A DNA stretch of 52,951 bases, taken from assembly GCA_025363555.1 (NCBI GenBank), contig JANYDQ010000397.1, positions 1 through 52,951 of the forward strand, written 5' to 3'. A program made the translations under genes and the position numbers. Numbering within the stretch: position 1 is the stretch's first letter; each line of letters begins with the position of its first letter. Origin of the DNA: Bacteroidota bacterium (GTDB lineage: Bacteria > Bacteroidota > Bacteroidia > 2-12-FULL-35-15). The notes beneath the pieces were generated by a model, which was not told the origin of the DNA, made no database searches, and worked only from the letters and a program-made list of their open reading frames with translations. This document shows positions 18,361-28,484 of the stretch, one piece after another.

Positions 18361-20142
18361 ATGAAATTTACCGCTTTTCAAAAAATAAATTCATTTGTTG
18401 CCTGGACACAAACCAAACTTTCTAAAAAGCAATTCATTTTCTTATCCAGTATTTTTGTTGGCATTTCAGTTGGTTTAGCTGCCATTCTCTTAAAAACATT
18501 TGCACATTATATTTTTCTTGGAGTTACATACAACAAGTTAGGAAGTATTAAATATATTTTTCTTTTATTACCTGTTATTGGAATATTGCTGACGGTGCTG
18601 GCAATAAAGAAAATATTAAAAGGAAAGCTGGAAAAGGGATTATCCAATATTCATTATGCAATTGCAAATAAATCAAGCATCATTCCAAAAGAACAAATGT
18701 ATGCCCAGATACTTACCAGTTCATTAACAGTTGGATTTGGCGGTTCAGCAGGGTTAGAAGCCCCAATTCTACTTACCGGAGCAGCATTTGGAAGCAACTA
18801 TTCAAAAAAATATCATTTAAACTATAACGAACGCACATTATTACTTGCCTGCGGAATAGCAGCAGGTATAGGTGCTGCATTTAATGCACCCATTGCAGGA
18901 GTTTTATTCGCTTTGGAAGTTTTACTAATAGACATTAGCATTTCGGCTTTCACACCACTTATTATTGCAGCGGCAACAGGTGCTTTAATTTCAAAAATAA
19001 TACTTGAGGACGACATTCTTTTATCTTTCAAATTACAACAACCCTTCAACTATAATAATGTTCCTTTCTATATTGTGTTGGGTTTGTTAGCGGGGCTTAT
19101 TTCGGTTTATCATTCACGAACATTTACCTTTATAGAAGGGCTGTTCCATAAATTTCCAAACAAATTATATTTGAAAGCTTTAATAGGAGGATTATTATTG
19201 GCATCCCTTATTTTTATTTTTTCATCTTTATTTGGCGAAGGCTATCAAAGTATAAAAACACTTTCGTTACAATCGCCTGAAAACTTATTAAACAATAGTT
19301 ACTTTTATAATTATAAAAGCAGCGATTGGTTTGTACTTGCTTTTGTAGGAGTTCTTATATTTGTTAAAGCAATAGCAACAGCACTTACATTAGGTAGTGG
19401 TGGAAACGGAGGCAACTTTGCGCCATCTCTTTTTGTTGGTGCTTATCTTGGTTTCTTTTTTTCAAAGGCTTTAAATATGCTAAACTTAACAAACCTACCG
19501 ATAAGCAATTTTACCATTGTAGGTATGGCAGGAATATTAAGCGGACTTTATCATGCACCATTAACTGCAATATTTTTAATTGCAGAAATTACGGGCGGTT
19601 ACACTTTAATGATTCCTTTGATGATTGTATCATCCATTAGTTATGCAGTTTCCAAATACTTTGAACCATTTTCGATGGATACTAAAAAACTTTCGTTAAC
19701 AGGAAAAATATTTACTTACGACCGTTACCATAATATTTTAACCACCATCAGAACTTCCAATTTAGTAGAAACTAATTTCCAGAAACTTTCACCAAACGAT
19801 ACATTAGGTGCTATTGTTGAATTAGTTTCAAAATCAAAACGAAACATTTTTCCTCTTACAGACAAAGAGAATAAATTATTAGGAATTATTATACTTGACA
19901 ACATAAGAAACATACTATTTAAAACCGAAATGTACAATAAGATAACGGCAAAAGAACTAATGACAATTCCTCCTGCTATTATTTCATCTGCCGAAACTAT
20001 GGAAGAAGTAATGAAAAAGTTTGATGAAACAGGAGCATGGAATTTACCAGTAATTGAAAATGAAGAATACATTGGTTTTATTTCCAAATCAAGCGTATTT
20101 TCAAGTTATCGGACAAAACTAAAATCAACAACAATAGCGTAA
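18361..20142 (+). CDS. ClC-family chloride channel/antiporter with C-terminal CBS domains
   Basis: The ATG at 18361 is more likely than the TTG at 18346. 'GFGGSAGLEAPILLTGAAFGS', 'GIAAGIGAAFNAPIAGVLFALE', 'GSGGNGGNFAPSLFVGAYLG' selectivity motifs; two CBS regions at the C-terminus. Confidence 0.95.
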   Translation: MKFTAFQKINSFVAWTQTKLSKKQFIFLSSIFVGISVGLAAILLKTFAHYIFLGVTYNKLGSIKYIFLLLPVIGILLTVLAIKKILKGKLEKGLSNIHYAIANKSSIIPKEQMYAQILTSSLTVGFGGSAGLEAPILLTGAAFGSNYSKKYHLNYNERTLLLACGIAAGIGAAFNAPIAGVLFALEVLLIDISISAFTPLIIAAATGALISKIILEDDILLSFKLQQPFNYNNVPFYIVLGLLAGLISVYHSRTFTFIEGLFHKFPNKLYLKALIGGLLLASLIFIFSSLFGEGYQSIKTLSLQSPENLLNNSYFYNYKSSDWFVLAFVGVLIFVKAIATALTLGSGGNGGNFAPSLFVGAYLGFFFSKALNMLNLTNLPISNFTIVGMAGILSGLYHAPLTAIFLIAEITGGYTLMIPLMIVSSISYAVSKYFEPFSMDTKKLSLTGKIFTYDRYHNILTTIRTSNLVETNFQKLSPNDTLGAIVELVSKSKRNIFPLTDKENKLLGIIILDNIRNILFKTEMYNKITAKELMTIPPAIISSAETMEEVMKKFDETGAWNLPVIENEEYIGFISKSSVFSSYRTKLKSTTIA

Positions 20143-20229
20143 CAAATGGTCGAAAAAATTTTTCCAGTAAAAAGTTATTTGAAACTTAAAACTTCTTGTT
20201 TTTACTAATCATTTTTCTTAAAAGAGTAC

Positions 20230-20811
20230 TTAAACTGTCATTTTCAATAAATGTTCCACCAGTTTGTTTACAGCCATAGCGCGGTGAGATATTTTATTTT
20301 TTTCGGCAAGTTGCATTTCAGCAAAAGAAAGTTCATTTCCCTGGGGTACAAAAATGGGGTCGTAGCCAAAACCCATGGTTCCCCGTTTTTCGGTTAATAT
20401 AGTACCGTTTACTATGCCTTCAAACTGGGTTTCGTTACCATCTATCACCAGCGAAACAATGGTTTTGAAGCGCGCTTTGCGGTTTTCAATGCCTTTCATT
20501 TCGTTCAATACTTTAGCAATATTGTTTTCTGCATTGCTGATCTCCCCTGCATAGCGGGCAGAAAGCACACCAGGACGACCATCCAGCGCATCTATTTCCA
20601 AACCGGTGTCGTCAGCAAAACAATTGTGATGGTATTTTTCGTACACATAAAACGATTTGATGGAGGCATTACCCTCTATAGTAGGATGAGTTTCGGGAAT
20701 ATCTTCCATACAATGCACATCGTGCAAACTCAACACCCGTATGTGAGCAGGGATGAGCAGTTGAATTTCTTCAACTTTGTTTTTATTTCGGGTGGCGAAT
20801 ACAAATACCAT
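20230..20811 (-). CDS. rdgB: Non-canonical purine NTP pyrophosphatase, RdgB/HAM1 family
   Basis: 193 aa; 'FATRNKNKVEEI', 'FADDTGLEIDALDGRPGVLSARYAG', 'GFGYDPIFVP', 'KNKISHRAMA'. Confidence 0.95.
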   Translation of the reverse strand: MVFVFATRNKNKVEEIQLLIPAHIRVLSLHDVHCMEDIPETHPTIEGNASIKSFYVYEKYHHNCFADDTGLEIDALDGRPGVLSARYAGEISNAENNIAKVLNEMKGIENRKARFKTIVSLVIDGNETQFEGIVNGTILTEKRGTMGFGYDPIFVPQGNELSFAEMQLAEKNKISHRAMAVNKLVEHLLKMTV

Positions 20812-20846
20812 TTGCGTTGTATTTTAGAAATACAAATGTACGATTA

Positions 20847-20879
20847 TTGGCAGTTAATTACAAAAAATCCTTATTTTTG
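20847..20879 (+). promoter_or_regulatory. Predicted promoter at the head of the glycan cluster (TTG-N22-TATTTTTG)
   Basis: TATTTTTG (TANNTTTG) at 20872-20879, TTG at 20847-20849; 24 nt before the sulfotransferase ATG. Confidence 0.5.
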
Positions 20880-20903
20880 ACGGTTTTTAAAAAAAAGGGA
20901 TAA

Positions 20904-21794
20904 ATGAGCAGAGCCATAGATGTGATGATTGTGGGTGCGCAGAAGGCAGGAACAACATCTTTATTATGTTATTTAGGAGAACATCCGAACTGTATCAGTC
21001 ATCCGCAAAAGGAATTCAGCTATTTTACTGACAAAACAGAATATGCAGAAGGGCTGATACAGGCGTTTAAAAAATACTACGCCCATCAGCCACATACTGC
21101 CAGTACTAAAATAATTGCAAAAAATGCCGGGCTGTTTACCGATATGAACGGACTGACACGATTGAAAAAGAACAGCCCAAACTGCGAACTGGTGTTTATA
21201 CTTCGCAACCCGGTAGAACGCACTTATTCGTCTTACCTGATGGAGAAAAATTTTGGCACTGTAAAATTTGAATTTGAAGATTTGCCCGAATTAATAAAAA
21301 AACATCAGAACAATAATGAGAATACCTGGGATTTTGATTTTTTTATTGAATATAGCTTATATTCGCATCATCTGAAAAATATTTATTCCTTGTTTCCGAA
21401 AGAGAATGTAAACATTGTATTGTATGAAGATTTGCAAAACGATGCGGTGGAGGTATGTAAAAAAATATTTCACAAACTTAATATTGATGAATCTTTTAAA
21501 CCCAATGTGGAGGTAAAACATAACGTAACGCATAAAACACGTTCTAATTTTTATGCCCGGGCAATAAAGCATCTGTTGCGGAACCATAACCCGGTTAAAA
21601 AATTTATTAAAAGATTTGTTCCCGGGCATAAGGTATATAAATACGGAGAATTGTTGAGAGATGTAAACAAAACAGAAAAAAAACACTCGCCAGTTAACGA
21701 AGAAGTGAAGCGGTTTTTAGTTAATTATTATAAACCTTTTAATGAGGAACTCGGAAAAATGATAGGAAGGGATTTGTCGTCTTGGAATAAATAA
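20904..21794 (+). CDS. Sulfotransferase domain protein
   Basis: 296 aa; PAPS-binding 'VGAQKAGTTSLLCYLGEHP' and 'FILRNPVERTYSSYL'. Confidence 0.9.
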   Translation: MSRAIDVMIVGAQKAGTTSLLCYLGEHPNCISHPQKEFSYFTDKTEYAEGLIQAFKKYYAHQPHTASTKIIAKNAGLFTDMNGLTRLKKNSPNCELVFILRNPVERTYSSYLMEKNFGTVKFEFEDLPELIKKHQNNNENTWDFDFFIEYSLYSHHLKNIYSLFPKENVNIVLYEDLQNDAVEVCKKIFHKLNIDESFKPNVEVKHNVTHKTRSNFYARAIKHLLRNHNPVKKFIKRFVPGHKVYKYGELLRDVNKTEKKHSPVNEEVKRFLVNYYKPFNEELGKMIGRDLSSWNK

Positions 21795-21795
21795 A

Positions 21796-22614
21796 ATGGA
21801 ATACGAAATAAAACCAAAAAACAAATTAACCCTTGGAATTGACGAATTGTGGCAATACAGGGAATTGTTTTATTTTTTTACCTGGAGAGATATAAAAGTA
21901 AAATACAAACAAACTGCTTTGGGGTTTGCCTGGGCGGTGCTTCAACCATTAGTAATGATGGTTATTTTTTCCGTATTTTTCGGACAGGCACTCAAAGTTC
22001 CATCTGATGATATTCCTTATCCTGTTTTTGTTTATTCAGGTTTATTGCTTTGGAATATTTTTTCTTCCGGTTTGTCCAATGCCGGAAACAGTATGGTGAA
22101 CAATGCCAACATTATCAAAAAAATATATTTCCCCAGGTTAATTATTCCAATATCGTCCGTGCTGGTTTCTATATTCGATTTTATGATGGCACTATTTATT
22201 TTTATTGGCATGTTGTTATATTACCCTACTCACATAAACATTGCAGAATGCTTTTTGTATATGCCTGTTAGCATATTTATTACTTGTTTTTCCACCTTTG
22301 GTATAGGAGCATTTCTGGCAGCATTAAATATTAAGTATCGCGATTTCAGATACATTATTCCATTTATGATTCAGGCACTATTGTTTCTTACCCCTGTAAT
22401 TTACCCGGTATCCATTATCAAATTTGCCTGGATAAAATATTTGATTGCCGTCAATCCCATGTATGGAGCAATAGAACTGTTCCGTCATCCTATTATTCAA
22501 AAACCGATAGAAATAAATTTGGTATTGATTAGCTTGGGTTCTTCCATTTTATTTTTCGTTGTCGGATTATTTTATTTCCGGAAAACAGAATCTTATTTTG
22601 CTGATTTGGCATAA
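21796..22614 (+). CDS. ABC-2 polysaccharide export permease (Wzm/TagG/KpsM-like)
   Basis: 272 aa; 'FFTWRDIKVKYKQTALGFAWAVLQPLVMM' and 6 TM pattern; adjacent to the ATPase. Confidence 0.92.
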   Translation: MEYEIKPKNKLTLGIDELWQYRELFYFFTWRDIKVKYKQTALGFAWAVLQPLVMMVIFSVFFGQALKVPSDDIPYPVFVYSGLLLWNIFSSGLSNAGNSMVNNANIIKKIYFPRLIIPISSVLVSIFDFMMALFIFIGMLLYYPTHINIAECFLYMPVSIFITCFSTFGIGAFLAALNIKYRDFRYIIPFMIQALLFLTPVIYPVSIIKFAWIKYLIAVNPMYGAIELFRHPIIQKPIEINLVLISLGSSILFFVVGLFYFRKTESYFADLA

Positions 22615-23820
22615 ATGAAACCGATACTGGAAATAAAAAGTATATCGAAAAAATTTCGAATCCGACATGAAAATCACTCTTATTTGAGTTTGCGTGATTC
22701 ATTGACTTCACTGTTTAAACCTGACAGAAGCAGTAGTGAAGAATTTTATGCTTTAAATAACGTTTCTTTTGATGTTTTTCAGGGGGAGTGTATCGGGATA
22801 ATCGGAAAAAACGGAGCAGGAAAATCGACACTGCTCAAGATTTTATCAAAAATTACTCCTCCCTCTTCGGGAAAAATAACTTCCAGGGGACGAATAGCGA
22901 GTTTGCTGGAAGTGGGAACTGGTTTTCATTCAGAACTTTCGGGAAGAGAAAATATTTTTTTGAACGGCTCAATACTTGGAATGAAACGAAAAGAAATAGA
23001 ATCGAAATTTGATGAAATAGTTGATTTTTCAGGTGTTGAAAACTTTTTGGATACACCATTGAAGCATTATAGCAGTGGAATGCAGTTACGCTTGGCTTTT
23101 GCGGTAGCAGCATTTTTAGAACCTGAAATCCTAGTAATAGATGAAGTGCTGGCAGTAGGTGACGCTGAATTCCAAAAAAAATGTATGGGAAAGATGGAAG
23201 ATGTAAGCAAAAGCGGCAGAACTATTTTGTTAGTTAGTCATCAAATGGGAACCATTGCACAGTTATGCAAAAAGACGATAATTATTGAAAAGGGCGCGGT
23301 GATTTTTAACGATGAAACAAATAAAGCAATAGACAAGTACCTTTCCGATCACCAATACAAAGGTGCAAGTTGGGCTTGCGATTCGTCTTCTGCCAGGAAA
23401 AAAATATATTTCAGAAATATTAATTTAATAAATGACAAAAAGGAGTTAACAGATGTTCTGGGGTTCAACGAATCAATAAACATTAGTCTTAAAATTATTT
23501 ACAATGAACGTCAACCCAATTTAAAAATATCGGTTACCATGCTTGATAAATTTCAATCAAGAATTTTCACAAGTGTGGAACTTTTAGATAACCATATTTT
23601 ATCAGACGGAAATGAGTATTCTTTAACTTTAAAAATTCCGGGTAATATTATAGCACCCAATTACTATACCTTCAGATATGCTTTATACGATGATAATGGA
23701 AATGTTTTTGATTTATTGGAAAGTGAAACAAAAGTGAGAATAATGGATACAGGAACTGAAATGGCAAAATATGAAGGAGTTGATTATGGATTCTTAATTT
23801 TAAAGTGCGAATGGACTTGA
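22615..23820 (+). CDS. ABC transporter ATP-binding protein with C-terminal Wzt_C-like extension
   Basis: 401 aa; Walker A 'GKNGAGKSTLLK', signature 'YSSGMQLRLAFA', Walker B 'PEILVIDEVLAVGD'; ~150-aa beta-rich C-terminal region typical of Wzt. Confidence 0.93.
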   Translation: MKPILEIKSISKKFRIRHENHSYLSLRDSLTSLFKPDRSSSEEFYALNNVSFDVFQGECIGIIGKNGAGKSTLLKILSKITPPSSGKITSRGRIASLLEVGTGFHSELSGRENIFLNGSILGMKRKEIESKFDEIVDFSGVENFLDTPLKHYSSGMQLRLAFAVAAFLEPEILVIDEVLAVGDAEFQKKCMGKMEDVSKSGRTILLVSHQMGTIAQLCKKTIIIEKGAVIFNDETNKAIDKYLSDHQYKGASWACDSSSARKKIYFRNINLINDKKELTDVLGFNESINISLKIIYNERQPNLKISVTMLDKFQSRIFTSVELLDNHILSDGNEYSLTLKIPGNIIAPNYYTFRYALYDDNGNVFDLLESETKVRIMDTGTEMAKYEGVDYGFLILKCEWT

Positions 23821-24416
23821 TTAGAAGAATATTAATAAAAATGCGAATTATTAAACGCCCGAGTAAGTTTTCATACTTATTACAAAATGGAAATATTAAA
23901 ATCGGACAAAATTGTGATTTAACCAGTTTGCAAATCTTATACTCGGGTAGCTTAATAAAAAACCAGCTGAATGTTATAATTGGAAACGACTGTCAATTAA
24001 AAGGTGAATTTGTGTTGCACGATTCTTATTCAAAAATTATTATTGGTGATAGAGTTTTTATTGGAGACAATACCAAATTTAATTGCAAAGATGAAATAGA
24101 GATTAAAGATGATGTACTTATTTCTTGGGATTGCCTGTTAATAGATTCTAATTCCCATCCGATTAATTGGGAAGATCGTAAAAATGATGTGATAGACTGG
24201 AAACACGGAAACATGAACAAAGATTGGAATAAAGTAGAAACTAAAAAAATTCTTATTTCTGCAAAAAGTTGGATTGGAGTTAAAAGCATAATTTTAAAAG
24301 GAGTACAAATTCATGAGGGTGCAATTGTTGGAGCAGGAAGTGTGGTAAGTAAAAACGTGGAAAAGTATTCAATTGTTGCAGGTAATCCGGCAGTAGAAAT
24401 AAAAAAAGCTTCTTAA
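23811..24416 (+). CDS. Left-handed beta-helix (hexapeptide) acyltransferase
   Basis: 'NDCQLKGEFVLHDSYSKIIIGDRVFIGDN...SWIGVKSIILKGVQIHEGAIVGAGSVVSKNVEKYSIVAGNPAVEIKK'. ATG at 23811 is in frame with the GTG at 23805. Confidence 0.88.
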   Translation: MDLIRRILIKMRIIKRPSKFSYLLQNGNIKIGQNCDLTSLQILYSGSLIKNQLNVIIGNDCQLKGEFVLHDSYSKIIIGDRVFIGDNTKFNCKDEIEIKDDVLISWDCLLIDSNSHPINWEDRKNDVIDWKHGNMNKDWNKVETKKILISAKSWIGVKSIILKGVQIHEGAIVGAGSVVSKNVEKYSIVAGNPAVEIKKAS

Positions 24417-24427
24417 AATAATAAACA

Positions 24428-25327
24428 ATGAGAATATTAATAATAGGTTCGGAAGGTTTTATAGGGAGCCATTGTGTTGATTATTTTCTGAACAAAAATT
24501 GGGAAGTTTTCGGAATTGATTTAATAGACTCTCCTCACTGCGAATATTTCTACAAGAAAATATTATCCCCAAACACTGATTACTCCATACTTTTTGCGGA
24601 AATAACCCCTCAAATTTGTATTTTTGCCACAGGGAGTGCTAATGTGGCTCTGTCTAATCTATATCCATTAGCAGATGTAGAAGCTAATTCATTACATGTA
24701 TTTAGAATTCTTGACATCATCCGACAGCACTCCCCCAACAGCAAATTCATTAACATATCAAGTGCTGCGGTATATGGAAATCCGGAAGAATTACCGATTA
24801 AGGAAAATAGTATAATAAAACCTATCTCGCCTTATGGATGGCATAAATATTATAGTGAACTTATTTGCTCCGAATTCTATTCCATATTTAATATTTCCTG
24901 CTGTAGTTTACGTCCCTTTTCAGTTTACGGTCCCAGACAAACTAAACTTTTGTTTTGGGATATTTATCAAAAAACATTGAAAAACGAAACAGTTGAACTT
25001 TATGGCATAGGTAGTGAAACCAGGGATTTTATTTACATAAGTGATTTTGTGAAAGTAATTGACATTATTATAGAAAAGGCTGAAATGAAAGCTGAATCTT
25101 ATAATATTGCTTTCGGTAAACCTGAAACAATAGAAACAGTTGCAAAACTCTTTTTAGAAAATCTTAATTATAAAGGTGAAATTAAATTTAACAACATTGT
25201 AAAACTGGGCGACCCACAAAATTGGAATGCAGACATATCTGCAATTCTAAAATTAGGATTCCAACCCACTATTAAATTAAAAGAAGGCTTACAAATTTAT
25301 TCAAAATGGTTAAGAGAAAACGCATAG
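24428..25327 (+). CDS. NAD-dependent epimerase/dehydratase (extended SDR)
   Basis: 299 aa; 'IGSEGFIGSHCVDYF', 'ISSAAVYGNPEELPIKE', 'YGWHKYYSE'. Confidence 0.88.
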   Translation: MRILIIGSEGFIGSHCVDYFLNKNWEVFGIDLIDSPHCEYFYKKILSPNTDYSILFAEITPQICIFATGSANVALSNLYPLADVEANSLHVFRILDIIRQHSPNSKFINISSAAVYGNPEELPIKENSIIKPISPYGWHKYYSELICSEFYSIFNISCCSLRPFSVYGPRQTKLLFWDIYQKTLKNETVELYGIGSETRDFIYISDFVKVIDIIIEKAEMKAESYNIAFGKPETIETVAKLFLENLNYKGEIKFNNIVKLGDPQNWNADISAILKLGFQPTIKLKEGLQIYSKWLRENA

Positions 25328-26460
25328 GTTTGTTTTTCGAAAGTTATAATACCCTTCCGGCGTATGTAATTTATATCACAAATATTGTAAAAACACTTAC
25401 CCTGGTAAGTGAAGAAAAAAAACCAGTTCTTATAATACTTCATCGTTTCGATTCGCCTATTGCTGAATTAAAGAAAATAAATTATCCTTATATAGAATTT
25501 TATGAATTACAAAATATATACAAAAATCCAATAAAAAGGCTTATCAATAAAATATCAAGATATTCGTTTAATAAAAATGTATTATCATTTGTTGACAATG
25601 CATTTCCAAAAGATATGGATAGTCTATTTCCTTTTGGAGAACGAACAGAAACTAAATATATTAAACATAAAATTTATTGGAAACCCGATTTTCAGGAGTA
25701 TCATTTACCTCTTTACTTTACACCATCAGAGTTAGAAGCAAACAGAACGTTTTTAAATTCATTAGTAAAAGAACCTGTTGATTTGGTATTAAGCAGTAAT
25801 GATGCGAAAAGGGATTTTGAAAAATATTTCCCTCTCAATAAAAACAAAGTAAATATAGTAAGGTTTACTTCATTTTTACCAGCTATAGACCACTTAAATA
25901 TTAATTTTATAAAAAAACAATACGATATAAGCAAGCCATATTTTATTATTGCAAACCAATTTTGGCCTCATAAGAATCATTTAATAGTGTTAAAAGCATT
26001 AAACTTTGCAAAATTATCAAATCCAGTATTAAGCTATCAAATTGTCTTTACGGGTAAAACTTCAAGTACCCGTGATGCTGATTTATTTCAAAAAATTAAA
26101 TTTTATATTTCTGAACATCATCTAAATGTGGATATAAAATTTACTGACTTTATCTCTCGGGAAGAACAAGTATGTTTGATGAATAATTCATTGGCAGTTA
26201 TTCAGCCTTCGTTATTTGAAGGATGGAGCACGGTAATTGAAGACGCTAAAGCACTTAATAAATATGTAATTGCTTCTGATATAAATGTAAACAAAGAACA
26301 AATAATTAAAAATGTTACTTTTTTTAATCCTTATAATTATAAAGAATTAAAAAAAGCAATGGATTTTGTATTAACTATTCAAAATAAATGGGAAAACAAT
26401 AACTATAATAAAGAAATTATTCGCTTTAAAAATGAACTTGAAATAGTTTTTGGATTATGA
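25306..26460 (+). CDS. Glycosyltransferase family 4-like protein
   Basis: 384 aa; 'FIIANQFWPHKNHLIVLKAL', 'AVIQPSLFEGWSTVIEDAKALNKYVIASDI'. Confidence 0.85.
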   Translation: MVKRKRIGLFFESYNTLPAYVIYITNIVKTLTLVSEEKKPVLIILHRFDSPIAELKKINYPYIEFYELQNIYKNPIKRLINKISRYSFNKNVLSFVDNAFPKDMDSLFPFGERTETKYIKHKIYWKPDFQEYHLPLYFTPSELEANRTFLNSLVKEPVDLVLSSNDAKRDFEKYFPLNKNKVNIVRFTSFLPAIDHLNINFIKKQYDISKPYFIIANQFWPHKNHLIVLKALNFAKLSNPVLSYQIVFTGKTSSTRDADLFQKIKFYISEHHLNVDIKFTDFISREEQVCLMNNSLAVIQPSLFEGWSTVIEDAKALNKYVIASDINVNKEQIIKNVTFFNPYNYKELKKAMDFVLTIQNKWENNNYNKEIIRFKNELEIVFGL

Positions 26461-27392
26461 AAGAAGGATTTTCAATAATTATATGCACCTATAATCCAGA
26501 GGATCGGATTTTGTCAAGATGTTTAAGCGCTCTTCAAAAGTTAAAAGCAGGTAAATTACCTTTTGAAATAATAATTGTAAATAATAATTCAAATAATAAC
26601 TTTGAAAACAAAGCTTATATTAAACAATTTTTGAAAAACATACAGAATTCAAAAATTGTCACAGAAATGCAACAAGGGTTGGTATATGCTCGCATTAAAG
26701 GATTTCAAAACTCACTTTACAATACAATTATATTTGTTGATGATGATAATGAATTAGATTCAAAGTATATCTTAGAAACCGAAAACATATTAATCAGAAA
26801 TTCCTCACTGGGTGTCTTAGGACCAGGTACAATCTCGATTGATTTTATTGATGAAACTACTTCTATAGTAAAAAAATATTTTAAAGAGGCGTATCAGGAT
26901 AGACATTTTACAAAGTTCGAACATGGAAAAAAGGTAGGTTGGGAAAATTATTATCCCGTTGGTTCCGGAATGATAATTCGGAGAAATATTTTTGAAATTT
27001 ATTGTTCGGATTTTCACAAGGGTAAATTATCTAGTATAGGTAGAAAAGGCGAGGAACTTTCAAGTGCTGAAGACTCGCAAATAGTCTGGACTAGTATTCT
27101 GCAAAATTTTTCTGTAGGTTCGCACCCATCCCTAAAACTAATACACATCATTCCACAAAGAAGAACAACAATTAAGTATCTATGTAGTTTAAATTATAAC
27201 GTTTCCAAATCATACTATAAAGCCTTTTATGAAATGTTCCCTGAAAAGAAAGAGTTATTTAGACATAATTTATTGTCTCCTGTAAACATTTTTATAAAGG
27301 CTCTTAAAACAAATGGCTACAAACCTAAAGTTGTCTTTTATTTTTTCAAATACAACTATGCTTGGTATAAAGGTTATAAATCGCAGGAATGA
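26457..27392 (+). CDS. Glycosyltransferase family 2
   Basis: 311 aa; 'SIIICTYNPEDRILSRCLSAL', 'IIFVDDDNEL'; ATGA overlap with the previous gene. Confidence 0.88.
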   Translation: MKEGFSIIICTYNPEDRILSRCLSALQKLKAGKLPFEIIIVNNNSNNNFENKAYIKQFLKNIQNSKIVTEMQQGLVYARIKGFQNSLYNTIIFVDDDNELDSKYILETENILIRNSSLGVLGPGTISIDFIDETTSIVKKYFKEAYQDRHFTKFEHGKKVGWENYYPVGSGMIIRRNIFEIYCSDFHKGKLSSIGRKGEELSSAEDSQIVWTSILQNFSVGSHPSLKLIHIIPQRRTTIKYLCSLNYNVSKSYYKAFYEMFPEKKELFRHNLLSPVNIFIKALKTNGYKPKVVFYFFKYNYAWYKGYKSQE

Positions 27393-28429
27393 AACAATTG
27401 AGAAAATTTTATGATGAAATCATCATCAACAGAACCCCACCTAAAAATATAAAAAAAGGTGATGAACTATTATTTGGAGGAACTCCATTTCAATGGGTGA
27501 TTGAAGAAAGCGGGTTGTTTGAAATTAAAAACTGCATTGTTAGTTCTGAAGGTATAGTATTAAAAAACTATTTCCCTCTAAAAAAATTTATTGTGTGTTT
27601 CAGGCAAGATTTTAAAAATTATTATTTAAAATACATTCTTAAAATCATTTTCAAAACAAAAAAAATAAATTTACCGAAAGAAGAAAACTATATTTTAATA
27701 TTTGATAATTATAGTGGGCCCAACGGATTTGCACATTGGTTAAGTGATGGACTAACGAGGCTTGTGGAAGTAACTAAAGAATTAAAAAACTGTACAGTAT
27801 TAGCTCCAGAATATTTTAAGCACAATAAAATATATTTGGAAACACTTTCCTTTTTTGAAATAAAAAATATATATTTTATTCAAAAAAACACCTCTGTTTT
27901 TTTGAATAAATTAATTGTTCCGTCGCATATTGCCGAATCAGGCAATTATTATTCAAAAAATATAAAAAAAATTCAGAGCCATTTTGATTCAATAAATAAT
28001 GCACATAAAAATCAGTTATTTGAAAGAATTTATATAAGCAGGGCTAAAGCGCAAAGAAGGTTTGTTACAAATGAAGAAGAGGTTGTGAAATTTTTATCCA
28101 TTCACAATTTTAAGGTTTTATACTTTGAAGATTTTTCATTTAAAGAGCAGGTTGCGTTTATGAAAAATGCAAAAATTGTTGTTAGTATTCATGGAGCTGC
28201 ATTATCGCTAGCCATGTTCATGTCACAAGGGACAAGTTTACTCGAATTTAAAATAAATAATGACAATAAAAATTGTATGTTTTTTTCCTTATGTGACGCG
28301 GCAAATATTAATTACTATTACATTTTCTGTAACGGTGCTGTAAATACAGATAGAGCCAATAATTTTGATATTGTTGTTGACTTAAAGGAGTTAAATAAAG
28401 TCATCCCAATGATTATTTCGTCAAACTAA
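27389..28429 (+). CDS. Glycosyltransferase family 61 (DUF563-like)
   Basis: 346 aa; 'GFAHWLSDGLTRL', 'RIYISRAKAQRRFVTNEEEVVKFL', 'VVSIHGAALSLAMFMSQGTSLLEF'. Confidence 0.82.
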   Translation: MKQLRKFYDEIIINRTPPKNIKKGDELLFGGTPFQWVIEESGLFEIKNCIVSSEGIVLKNYFPLKKFIVCFRQDFKNYYLKYILKIIFKTKKINLPKEENYILIFDNYSGPNGFAHWLSDGLTRLVEVTKELKNCTVLAPEYFKHNKIYLETLSFFEIKNIYFIQKNTSVFLNKLIVPSHIAESGNYYSKNIKKIQSHFDSINNAHKNQLFERIYISRAKAQRRFVTNEEEVVKFLSIHNFKVLYFEDFSFKEQVAFMKNAKIVVSIHGAALSLAMFMSQGTSLLEFKINNDNKNCMFFSLCDAANINYYYIFCNGAVNTDRANNFDIVVDLKELNKVIPMIISSN

Positions 28430-28484
28430 ATTTATTAAGTTCAATGAACAGTTGTTTTAAAAAACTAATTTAATCAATATAACA

